Positions 12,284 through 22,078 of a DNA stretch of 55,391 nt are shown in pieces. The stretch's first letter is position 1. The number at the start of each line of letters is the position of its first letter. The notes below the pieces were generated by a model. The model worked only from the letters and a program-made list of their open reading frames with translations, ran no database searches and was not told the DNA's origin. The DNA lies in NCBI GenBank assembly GCA_032433595.1, contig JASWJB010000299.1, positions 1 to 55,391 of the forward strand, given 5' to 3'. This DNA comes from Conoideocrella luteorostrata. Taxonomy: Eukaryota; Ascomycota; Sordariomycetes; Hypocreales; Clavicipitaceae. A program made the position numbers and the translations under genes.

Positions 12284-12707
12284 GGAATGACGGCATAAGA
12301 GTTACAATTTGCAGCTACCAAAACAAATCTCGTCAGTGGGGAAGTCTTGGTTTGCTCTATTCAGGCCACCATGGGCGAGCGGAGAGCATCACGATACCGC
12401 ATAAGCGAAGGCATGCCGTGATAAACGGAAAGCAGTCCAGTTGACCGCCGCCGGGCCGTTTATGCTAGGAGCCAGCCTTGGCAGACGGCAAGCAGCCATA
12501 TCCCCGTATCAATTGAGGATCGAGACTCTACTTCCGGCTTATCATCAACATTTTTGAAGTAGTTCGCGACTTGTAAAGATGGTGGGTATGATGTGGTTAG
12601 GTTATGGTATCCAAATACAGCTATCATATAAAACTTATCGCTTGAATAAATAGTTGTCTTTCATGATGTCTCTTCATTTTGCGGTCTATATGCACAGTTT
12701 ATTATGT
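12284..12707. other. Intergenic region between convergent PRP38 and GatA
   Basis: A 424-base 3'-to-3' spacer. No gene or stable repeat recognised; it should hold both transcription end sites. Confidence 0.7.
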
Positions 12708-14346
12708 TCACGTCGGCGTCCCCTCTGCCATAAGAGCCTTTAATCTCTCAGACATCTTGAGCAACCTTTTATCATCCCAATACTGTCCAATCAACTGTAA
12801 ACCTAGTGGTAGCGAGCTTCCTACGACTGTTGAAGGCACACTCACAGAAGGCAGCCCCGCCAAACTTGCCGGAACTGTAAATACATCGCCCATGTAGGTC
12901 TCCAAACTACTAGTTGACAAAACGTCGTGCAGCTTTGGCGCGAACGACGGCGTAGTTGGTGACAGTAGAAAGTCTACCTGGGGGGGTCCTTTCTTGTCTT
13001 GCAGGTCTGTCTCGGCATCCATGTCGCTAAGATCGAACTGCGCTGCTTCGTAGAGCGGGTTGTCCAGACGAAAAACCTTGTCAAAGTCTTGTCGAATTAG
13101 GCGACGAACTTTTTGAGCTTGAATAAAGTAATTATCCATAGCTTCGGAGCTTAGGCTGTATGTCCCGAGTAAAATACGGCGTTTCACTTCGGGACCAAAA
13201 CCGGCTCCACGGGCCTCAGAATAGAGGGTGTGTCCTTCGGCGTCACCATGCTCTCCCCGAACGCCATATCGAACACCGTCATACTTTGCGAGATTGGAGG
13301 AAGCTTCAGCCGCAGCTAGGACGTAGTACGCACAGAGAGCTTCCTTGGTAGAAGGCAGAGTAACCGGAACGACTCTGACCCCTGCGGCTTCTAGAGCTGT
13401 CGCGGCATAGGCCCAGCCTTTGCGTATCAATGGATCGAGCTCCACAATGTTATACTCCAGCGGGATCCCGACCGTCAGTCTGGACATGTCTTCCAAAGCC
13501 GGAGGACACATCTTGGCACATCTCAGCCGAGAAGCGGTAGACAGTGACGTCGGATCGAGGGGGTCATGCTCTTCGTCAAGCTTCGTATCAACTAGAATTT
13601 CAAGAATTGGCTTCACCTCTTTCGCCAGAAGCCCCACAGTGTCTAGAGAATTTGCATAGGCAAAGACGCCATACCGTGAGATCATTCCATAGCTCGGTCG
13701 ATAGCCTACAGACCCCGTATAAGATGCCGGTAGTCGAATCGAACCGCCGGTATCTGTTCCCAGAGCCATATCCGCATCTCCCAGCATGACAGCAACAGCA
13801 CTGCCCCCGGAGCTTCCGCCCGCAGAAATGGGCTCATCAGTGGACAGTTGGCTAACGACGGCGCCATGCATGGAATTAGTCGAGTGCGAGCCCATACCAA
13901 ACTCATCCATGTTAGTCTTTCCTACGACGTTGGCCCCTCTTGCGCGCAATTGCGTTACTATAGTAGCTTCGTATGGGGACTGATGGGAACGGAGTATCGG
14001 TGACGCGCATTGTGTAGGAAACTCGGCGGTTGCAATGTTATCCTTAACTGCAAGTCGGAAGGGCTTCGCGCCAGGGATTAGTGGAGGTGCAGGCGACGAC
14101 CGATCGTTCCGTTCTAATTCAATTTAGCTATGGCCTTGCTGGCGAAGCATTGTCGGCAAATGTAAGCGAATACACACCACACTGAACAAAGTGATTACAG
14201 CTCGTGCTCTGGAAGCGGCATTGTGGCTGCGAAGATGGCGGTCTAAATGACGCATAGAGAGCAGGACCTCTGCGGGAGCGCAAACCCGTCTTCCGTGCAG
14301 GCGCGCGTGGACTAAGCTCCGAGCAGCGCCGACAAGCTGCCCTCAT
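12708..14346 (-). CDS. HER2: Mitochondrial glutamyl-tRNA(Gln) amidotransferase subunit A
   Basis: GatA is the amidase subunit of the mitochondrial GatFAB complex, which converts Glu-tRNA(Gln) to Gln-tRNA(Gln). Two exons: 14346-14178 and 14113-12708, with an intron of 64 nt (GTGTGT donor, TAG acceptor, phase 1), giving 524 aa. Exon 1 encodes a basic, Arg-rich N terminus typical of a mitochondrial targeting sequence, then QSTSCNHFVQC. The amidase signature is intact: Lys80 in AVKDN, the GGSSGG loop with Ser157, and Ser181 in DTGGSIR form the expected Lys-cisSer-Ser triad. The spacing matches bacterial GatA. The start ATG and the unusual donor are the least certain points. The gene is convergent with PRP38 and divergent from the Gemin2-like gene. 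Confidence 0.92.
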
Positions 14347-14794
14347 TGCTGAATTCACGACAACATAAGCTGCGCGCAGTTCAAGAATGATAAATTGCTG
14401 GCTTTTAGCTGTTGTGGTCCCGGACTTAAGGAACACCACGCGAAATTTGGGGAGCTTGACGTTGGAGATCTCAGGGCGGGATACAAGGGTCCTCCAATTT
14501 TTTTTAAGGAGCTACAGTGCAGATAGATGCCCCACATAAGCACATCTGGCAGCAATGACGGCGCATAAAGCCCCGTAATACGGAGCAAAACCCAATCAAT
14601 TGTTTGGAGTGCCATACCGGGAGACTACCTGTGGGCTGGAGCTTTCATCTGCATCTGTTACCTTTCGTGACGTTTCCAGCTTGCGCCGTCGTCACCACGA
14701 CCACTATCCTTGCACTGAACACACTTTCCCATGTCTCTATCGAGGAAACCTCTTGAGTAGGCCCTTTCCACGGGCATTGTGTCCCGCAACAGCC
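14347..14794. promoter_or_regulatory. Divergent promoter region, GatA and Gemin2-like gene
   Basis: A 448-base head-to-head spacer that should carry both promoters. A partial dispersed-motif copy (TACGGAG) lies near 14579. No TATA box stands out. Confidence 0.5.
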
Positions 14795-16378
14795 ATGTCT
14801 GCCAAACGCGACATCGAAGACATTGACGAAGGCGAAATTTCAGAACCTGGCCCGAAGCGGGCGAAGCGACAGAATGGTGCCGCACCTCGACACCACCACC
14901 AGAACTCCTCTATAGATCCGACATGGGGCCAGAAATACGTGTTTTCCAGCTTGGAAGATGCTAGCACCATTCCCTACGGGGAAGAGTCGGATTTTGAAGA
15001 CGACGCCGATGCCATGGCCTATCTATCGTCTGTCAGGTAAGCTGCAGCCACACATCACAATTATCCACATCTTTTATTTAGGACCAGTCTTTGCTGAACA
15101 TGTCTCTTCTGCCTCATCATTTAGATGATACTGATATGGTGAGAACTTAGAAAAGAGGCGTACGATATCCCCCATCTACTTGTCGCCCCAAAAGTTCAAA
15201 TTGGCCCGCAACTTCCGCCAAATCTAGATGTAGACAACATGGGCCATGATACTGGCGAAAGCAAAGTTGAAGTCGAAGCTGAAGTCGAAGGTCAAGCTGA
15301 TACCGTTCTATATACGAAGGACGTCATGCGAGGATACTATGATGATGGAGCCTACATCGCAATACCTGACGATGATTGGCAAGGTTGTGATGAAGATGGC
15401 GAGCAGGACGACGAAAAGGAGCTCCACGATGCGTATTTTGCGTCCATTCTGAGGCAATACGATGGTCTACGTAAGATCCTTCGTTCCCAGCAGCCAACGG
15501 ATGCAGTCAAGAGGCTATCTTTCACACAAGTCACTCATGCTGCTCCTTTTGGTCGTAATTCCAACACCATCAAAGTTTGGACAAAACTCATGCGTAGTAC
15601 CAATCCGCACCCGCTTCAATTAGCACTCATGTCCAAGGAAACTGTGATCCGGATTTTTCGCGTCCTCCTTGGTGGAACGTTTCTACGGCGCGGGCATACC
15701 CTTTCTGAACGAACGAGCCGGTGGCTCTGGGGTCTGCTTGCAAGGCTTCCAGATCGTGGAGAGCTCAACCACATAGAGATAGGGTTGGTACGAGATCTTG
15801 GCCGTCGCGCAGTCCTGCTTAGCAGAAGCTTGGCTGAGATGACAGCGTTGCGGGAAGAGCTGGCAGATGGCGAGCTTGGCATGAACGAGGGCGACTTTGC
15901 GAGCAGTGGCGACGAAGATATAATGGCAACAGATAGTGAGGACTTGGAGGGCATGGCAAACCCTGCTCCCGAAGACGATACCCCGGTTGAGGAAAACAAT
16001 GAGACTACAGACGAGCACGAGAGCAAAGATACTGCTCCTGCGCATAATGGAAATCAAGATGAGGAAGACGGCGAAATCAAAGAAGAGTCTATAAGCGGAG
16101 ACGACGTAGCTATGGACATGGACTCCGGCTCCGGCTCAGAGAACGGCGAGGCCGTTGACGAGGATCTCGAGGCCGCTAAGAGAGACCTCCTGGCGAGATT
16201 GAATGATGTGTCAGAGGCGGAGGACTTTCAAGAGGTTGAGACTGATGCGCAGGAAGAGGCAAGGGTACGGTTGCGGATGAATATGCGGGCTACCCTGAAT
16301 ATGATATTGACAGTTGCAGGGGAGTTTTACGGACAACGGGACTTGCTGGAATTTCGAGAGCCGTTTGTAAGCGTGTAA
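14795..16378 (+). CDS. Gemin2/Brr1-like snRNP assembly protein
   Basis: Gemin2 (SIP1; Brr1 in yeast) holds the Sm protein intermediates during spliceosomal snRNP assembly. Two exons: 14795-15036 and 15151-16378, with an intron of 114 nt (GTAAGC donor, TAG acceptor, phase 2), giving 489 aa. The N terminus is short and acidic, then a Lys/Arg-rich patch (GPKRAKR). The conserved core comprises EAYDIPHLLVAPK at the start of exon 2, DDGAYIAIPDDDW in the middle, and the helical region with SRWLWGLLARLPDRGEL and VRDLGRRAVLL. A long acidic insert (residues about 290-410) separates this from the last helix (RMNMRATLNMILTVAGEFYGQRDL). The insert is typical of filamentous fungi. Family assignment is from remembered SIP1-domain features. 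Confidence 0.85.
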
Positions 16379-16735
16379 TCATATGCAGTGTATATTGTGA
16401 TGGGACAGATACATCGGAGATAGCTTAACTTGCTACATTATTGATATGCAAATGTTATCTAAGGTAGTCTACAAAAGCCCCTCGAGACAATTTAGCATGG
16501 GATGTGAAAACAAACAAAGAGTTGGTATCCCCAGGGAATCTTGACTCATTCTGAAGCTGATCTTTCCTTATAACGCCTGAAAATCGATGCCTTTTGAAAA
16601 TCAGAATTTCCTGCCAGCCACGCCGGCTTGCCATCGAGTTGCTCTTACACGCAAGTAACGACATTCCGAGCTCACCCTTAAGCTCATGACCATATATTAC
16701 AACTGATAACCAAAAAAAAAAAAGAAGACAGAGCG
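16379..16735. other. Intergenic region between convergent genes
   Basis: A 357-base 3'-to-3' spacer with an A12 run near 16713-16724. No gene recognised. Confidence 0.65.
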
Positions 16736-17470
16736 TTATGACAGATCCATATCTCGACCATCACCAAATACGAGGAACTCAGCCTCCTCAAAGTCTTCAT
16801 CAGCAGTCACATTTTCCTGGTCAACAACATCCTTAAAGGAAACGCTCTTTCGCACACGAGTCCTAGGAACAGCCATGACCCGAGAATTACCCCACTGAGA
16901 TGGCGCAAAGCTTCTTGGACTGACTTGGTCATCCCATCCCTTTGACGGCAGTGTCAACATGGCAGGACATTCGTCCGAGTCATTGTCATTGTAGAGTCGC
17001 TTCCGTGATGACTCCGGTGCATTGCTCTCCGCACTCTCTTGGGACATGGTCAGTTCAGGAACCGCATCCAAATCAGGGATTTGTTCCTCCTCCTCGTCAA
17101 TTTGAAATACAGGCTGTGAATCGAGACCGCCGACTTTATTGATGCCACAAAAGGGGAGGAGCTCCCTTGACGAAGCTCGTAGTGTGTTTGAGGAATGTGC
17201 TCGCGGTGTTGGCAGTGGCGTATTGTCCGTCCACAACTTGAATGCACTCGTACCGCTGGTCTTGTACCCCTCAGGAACCGATTTGCGAACTCGCATACCC
17301 ACGCTGAGGAGGTTGGCCTGGACGCTTGATGGCAGCAGGGGCAGGCGGGGTGCTTGTGCTTCGGAGGCCTCGTCACCGGTTGCTCGGGCGGAGAAGAAGG
17401 ATGTGATATGGCGTTGAGCAGGGTCGGCAGAAGAACCTGCGAATTGACGCTTGGTTCGAGGAGTCGACAT
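16736..17470 (-). CDS. Dif1/Spd1-type ribonucleotide reductase inhibitor-like protein
   Basis: Proteins of this family bind ribonucleotide reductase small subunits or restrain the enzyme, limiting dNTP supply and controlling nuclear import (Dif1, Spd1). Single exon of 244 aa; the start MSTPRTKRQF is the first ATG consistent with the family. Residues 43-71 contain the signature region with LPLLPSSVQANLL followed by VGMRVRKSVPEGYKT. Residues 19-26 read QRHITSFF, which fits the PCNA-binding box Q-x-x-I-x-x-F-F. A second block (residues about 205-240) has RVRKSVSFKDVV and a very acidic tail. The middle is low complexity. Assignment rests on the central motif only, so the precise role is inferred. 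Confidence 0.7.
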   Translation of the reverse strand: MSTPRTKRQFAGSSADPAQRHITSFFSARATGDEASEAQAPRLPLLPSSVQANLLSVGMRVRKSVPEGYKTSGTSAFKLWTDNTPLPTPRAHSSNTLRASSRELLPFCGINKVGGLDSQPVFQIDEEEEQIPDLDAVPELTMSQESAESNAPESSRKRLYNDNDSDECPAMLTLPSKGWDDQVSPRSFAPSQWGNSRVMAVPRTRVRKSVSFKDVVDQENVTADEDFEEAEFLVFGDGRDMDLS

Positions 17471-19593
17471 GGTGATGCAATGGGTTTCTAGCAAGATGAA
17501 GCGATGCAGTCGGCGTTATTGCTTGTGCTGAGCAATGCGAGTTCAGGGAAGGTGTCTTTTCAGAATTCTGACGATGTAATTGTCATACGTCGAGTTACAG
17601 CACCGTTGGGATAAAAGAGAAAATCGATTTGTTTCGAGTGAGAACACCTCTTGGTTTCACCCGCTGACGTAGGAGTCCCCTCCCGGTCACTCTGTCTGAC
17701 GCAGGGTCCCACTGCCTGTGCAGCTTTAGTGCAAGCGAAACAAGACAAGGAATGAGACAGGTTATGTCGAACGAAGCGCGCGGTAGAGTGGAGATGCAGC
17801 AATGACTTGCAGATAAACGAGAAACGGAATATAAAAATAAAAAAGAGTGCAGGGGCATACGAACAAGCGAGATGCAGATTGATAAAAGAGAATGGTAGTT
17901 GCGAAGGGCTGGCAAAGGATGAGTGGAGGAGGTTGGGTGGTGCTGAGAGGACCCTTTAGTGCATGGGAGGGAGTTGGCAGGAACGGCCACGAAATAGCGC
18001 CTTGAAACAAAAGCCGGTTTAAGGGTTATGTGGGGCTGAGGCGCGTCTGGTCGCGATTTTTTCGTGTAAAGTGCTCAGGCAGTGACCAGTGGCCGGCCAC
18101 GAGTTACAATGGAGAAATGGTTGGCTGTCATTGGTGCAGTGCTGGCTTTGTTCATTAACCCTAGGGTAGGTTTTCTGCCAAGATAATTGCACTAGGCATA
18201 ATTCAAGTAGCTTATTATGTGCATTGTTAGATGTACTGAGTAGTTTATTTTGGTTTCTAATTGTACTATACTTCTTTCTACATCCTGCAGAGCTGCATCG
18301 GCAATTGACGATGCCAGGACGTTACGCATGGCGCACTCATCACTATCTGTAGTATGCCACGTGTAGTTATTTGATGACACATCCAGAGCGAATATAATAT
18401 AGAGTAACATTCAAGATTGTTTGAAGTGTCGAGTATGTACGGCTATTTCCACATCTGATACTGGGAAGTCGCGTAATAATTTACACGGGCCTTTTGACTT
18501 CACACATGGTGTGTAGCAAATGGGATCAAGGGGAACCGAGCGGGGGGAAATATTGTTCGCCATGTGACGGGTGTGAAGCGTGGCGATGTTGGTAATATGG
18601 TTTTTTTTTGCAATAGCATACTAGATGAAGTAACGCTGTTGATGAAGTACGGGCCGGAGAATGTCCATATGCAGTGACAGAAAAAAGTGATCATTTTGGT
18701 GCATGTGCCTTAGAATCGCAAAACCTTTCCGAAGTCGAGTTGTCAATTGCCGAGGCAAAATTGTTGACATAATCGCGATGGGCAACGGAGGCATTGCTAG
18801 GCTGGTTTATTGTCAGCATCGATTTTTTTATGCTGGTGTTCACATAACTCGCCACTGGAGGTTCAAACACTGGATGGAGTCTTGATGACGCGGGCTGCAA
18901 CTGCTACCAGCTTGGCCGCTAATTGTCGTTGGGTATCAGTTACAGCTGCGTCTATGCTGGCGACAGACCGCAGGGGACGTTCAGTTGAACATTAGGGGTT
19001 TTGCTTCGATGTGACTCAGCTGCTACCTAGATGCTGATCCTAGGCAGCCACTGCGTCATTACGAATGTTACGCAAAATCAGTCACAGCCTTCACAGGGAA
19101 AGTAACAGTATTCGTGGAAACCATTTGAATTTTCGCAAGCACAGTGCCTAACCTCAACTACTTAGAGCACTCGGGTATGAAGCGATCCTCAAACCAGCGG
19201 TTCCACGTCCTCATATCTAGCCGGTCATCCAGACCACCCTAGACACTCGTGGAAAGCCCGTCTCCAGCTATCCACCCCCAATGCAGTGCTTTTGTTCCTG
19301 GTTCAAAGACGACTCTTTGGTACAAGGCGCGCGTAACGGAAAAAACGAGATGAATGATGTGCCATGCATGATATCCGGAGACCCCAAACGCCCCTGTTCG
19401 TGGGTGTTCCATCTTCTATCTGCAAAGAAAATAGTTTGATTATTGGTTCGCAAACGTGAGAGATAAAGTTCGTCTATACGCCAATTTGCCGAGGATTTTT
19501 GTTGCCTTTATTTTGCAGATCCGAGATGTGATCACCATGAATGAACCGTAAGAGTCATGAGTACTCAAGGAAAGAAAATCGCGCGCTTGCGAT
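17471..19593. other. Intergenic region, about 2.1 kb
   Basis: Promoter side of the RNR inhibitor-like gene and 3' flank of RPS27. I see no recognisable gene. A 25-codon plus-strand frame at 18109-18186 starts MEKWLAVIGAVLALFINP and looks like a signal peptide, but no following exon is convincing. Several AT-rich stretches are present, with a T9 run at 18601-18609. Confidence 0.6.
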
Positions 19594-20156
19594 CTACTTT
19601 CTTCGGAAAGAGCAGCCCTCGGTTAATCTGGCCTTACCACCGGTAGGTTGGCACAGGACAGTGGTGCAACCCTGGCAGATGACGACAGTTTGGGCGTGCG
19701 AGAAGACGGTGGTGATAGTGAAGCAGCCGGGGCACTTGACGTCCATGAAGAAAGATCGAGGGACAGGGACCAAAGTCTGGATAATTATCATGTTAGAATC
19801 GACGTATTGAAATGATATTTTTGTGCGTGTAGACGTTGTGATGTTGGGTTGGATGACGTTTCGATGATTTGTTGTGATCGTACCTTGAGCTTGTGCTTCT
19901 TAGCCTCGGCGGCCGGCGAAGGGTTCAAAAGATCAACGGCGAGAACCTGCAATCATCATCATTAGTATTATTGGTGTCTCATTGATATTCCTGTGCTGGA
20001 TCGATTCCTGGGCGTCCGGCCGACAGCACTTTCCCCTTAACCTCGATGAAGAGATATGCGTCGACCGTGTCCATTTCTCTAGCCTATCGCACATATTCGC
20101 ATGGCTCATTTCCATCGTTTGCCGGGGCTATGGAGGGGACTATTGTCGCTCACCAT
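19594..20156 (-). CDS. RPS27: 40S ribosomal protein S27 (eS27)
   Basis: eS27 is a zinc-finger protein of the small cytosolic ribosomal subunit. Three coding exons: 20156-20154 (the ATG alone), 19946-19884 ([21 protein letters not shown], without a gap), and 19776-19594. Introns are 207 and 107 nt, both phase 0. The total is 82 aa, exactly the family length. The C4 zinc finger is intact: Cys37 and Cys40 (CPGC), Cys56 and Cys59 (CQGC). The ending is [10 protein letters not shown]. An ATG-only first exon followed by GTGAGC is an intron arrangement seen in ribosomal protein genes. It is divergent from PLP2. Confidence 0.96.
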
Positions 20157-20657
20157 CTTGACTGATTGATTGAGGAAAAATTTGCCGTCGGGGTCTTGCG
20201 AGGTTCGAGATACTTGACGAAATCTGGCGGCAGATTTGAGGCTCGCAAGATGCGTGAGAGGTGTTAAGCGAGGAAAAGTTCAGTGGACTTGAGGGGGGAG
20301 TCTCGTTTGCCTCTAGCCAGGAAATTGGTCTAAAGCGGACTAGCGGGATAGGGTTTTCTGGCCCAGCACCACGTGACAAACATTTTGAAGCTTCTAATTG
20401 GTTTAAGCTTAGTACACCGTAAAATTGCAACAGAGAGCCCCATAGTTCTTGGAAATTTTATGCAGGCTATGAAGAGGCTTGTGCATCTTGTGGCTTGAGG
20501 CTTGTCTGCGGGGCGCGTGCTTCTAATAACCTCGTCGTCATTCTATTTACTAGGCTGCAGTAGAGGCGCCGGTTCGGAGTCTCCAATCTAACAAATTTAC
20601 GAGTTGGCAAGCAGCAGATGATCAATTCGAGCCATTTAATTCTGAGTTAATTTTAAT
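20157..20657. promoter_or_regulatory. Divergent promoter region, RPS27 and PLP2
   Basis: A 501-base head-to-head spacer holding the RPS27 5' leader and both promoters. No TATA box is obvious. The strong expression expected of a ribosomal protein gene makes this a likely active promoter. Confidence 0.5.
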
Positions 20658-21495
20658 ATGGCGGCTCCTGGTGATCAGCGAATAGCTGTTCCTATTGACG
20701 ACCCGAATGCCGACACAGAATGGTACACACCGAGCGATGCCATTGCAGTTTGAGCAATCTCTGACTATCAGTAGGAATGACATTCTGCGAAAACATGGAG
20801 TTATTCCCGAGAAACCTCCGAGTCCTACTCCAATGATTGAGGAAGCTATCATTGAAGGCCGAAGACTGGCACACGAAAATCGACTTGAAGGCAAGGATCT
20901 CGACGAGCTAGATGAGTTGGAAGATTTCGAGGACGATGAGTTTTTGGACCAATACCGCCAAAGGCGCATGGCAGAGCTGAACAACCTTCAGAAGAAGTCA
21001 GTTCATGGTAGCGTCTATCCAATATCGAAGCCAGACTATCAGCGCGAAGTTACAGACGCATCCCAAAACGGACCTGTATTCGTTAACTTGACCGCAGGCA
21101 TGGGGACAAATGTGGAATCAAGAGTTCTGGCCGAGCTATGGAGACAAGCTGCCAAAGAGTACGGTGATATTAAGTTTTGCGAAATTCGAGGAAGCCAGGC
21201 TATTGAGAATTATCCGGATAGGAATTGTCCCACGATTTTGGTTTACAGTAAAGGGGACATCGTCAAGCAGGTGGTCACGCTCATGACTCTAGGTGGCGTT
21301 CGCACAAACATGCAACATATTGACAGCATTCTTGTCGAGGTTGGCGCTGTCTCCAATTCGGATATGCGGGTGATCAAGAGGAGACAAGCTGCCGAGGACG
21401 CTGAGGAGGAACGTTTGGCCGGACAATGCAAGAGCATAAAGACCGGCACGGTGGGAAGACCAAGAAATAACGATGATGACGACGATTGGGATTAA
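20658..21495 (+). CDS. PLP2: Phosducin-like protein PLP2
   Basis: PLP2 (phosducin-like family 2) is a co-chaperone of the CCT chaperonin in actin and tubulin folding. Two exons: 20658-20722 and 20775-21495, with an intron of 52 nt (GTACAC donor, TAG acceptor, phase 2), giving 261 aa. Exon 1 reads MAAPGDQRIAVPIDDPNADT and ends in the codon of Trp22. Exon 2 continues NDILRKHGVIPEKPP, a well-conserved start of the family. An acidic helix region (about 60-90) is followed by a thioredoxin-like domain (about 105-215) with VFVNLTAGMGTNVESRVL, KFCEIRGSQAIENYPDRNCP and TILVYSKGDIVKQVV. The tail ends DDDDDWD. Size and acidic tail agree with the family. Confidence 0.93.
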
Positions 21496-22078
21496 AAGAA
21501 AAAAGTCTACGAGAAATGAAACAAAAACCTCCATAACAAAAATAGCCAGGATCGGCTGAAGCTGAGTTCTGACTGAGTTCTGACTCGATATCGGAGCCGC
21601 CAGACCGAGAACGTATACCCTTGACATTCACAATGCGGAATTTTCAATCTGAAGGATGACTCCGTGTACGTTGACGAGGAAGCCTGGAAGCTCATCCGCG
21701 AAGCCGGAAAATTGATCAAGGGCTCGCTGATACCGATTGATAAAGCTGCACACAGTCCATCTACGTACCTTGGTGTTAAACAACTTCTGTGTCAAATGGA
21801 TGGGCTGCCCCACCGTCCCAGCTCTTGAACCACACAGCAATTGACAATGTGGGGTGCTACGTGATGTGGGGCGACGGGCACACGCAGATTGGACCCTGGA
21901 GCTCGTTATTTACCGAGTTGCATCACTCGCGCGTCCGGCGCGTCGCCGATAGCTCAGGTTAAACCTCACAACCTATTTTTTCCTTGTTGTCCAGGGTTCT
22001 GGACCTGATAGCTGTCAACGGGGAAGGGATCGTTTATCTATTAGTGATCTTGCTTCATTTCTCCTACACCACGCTCCA
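21496..22078. other. Intergenic region with an unresolved coding-like stretch
   Basis: A 583-base gap between two plus-strand genes. From about 21650 to 21835 both strands are open and both look codon-biased. The plus frame reads DDSVYVDEEAWKLIREAGK and onward to a stop near 21828. The minus frame reads GTVGQPIHLTQKLFNTK, followed by a GTACGT that could be a splice donor. I find no good start codon for either and recognise neither. It may be part of a small gene. Confidence 0.35.
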
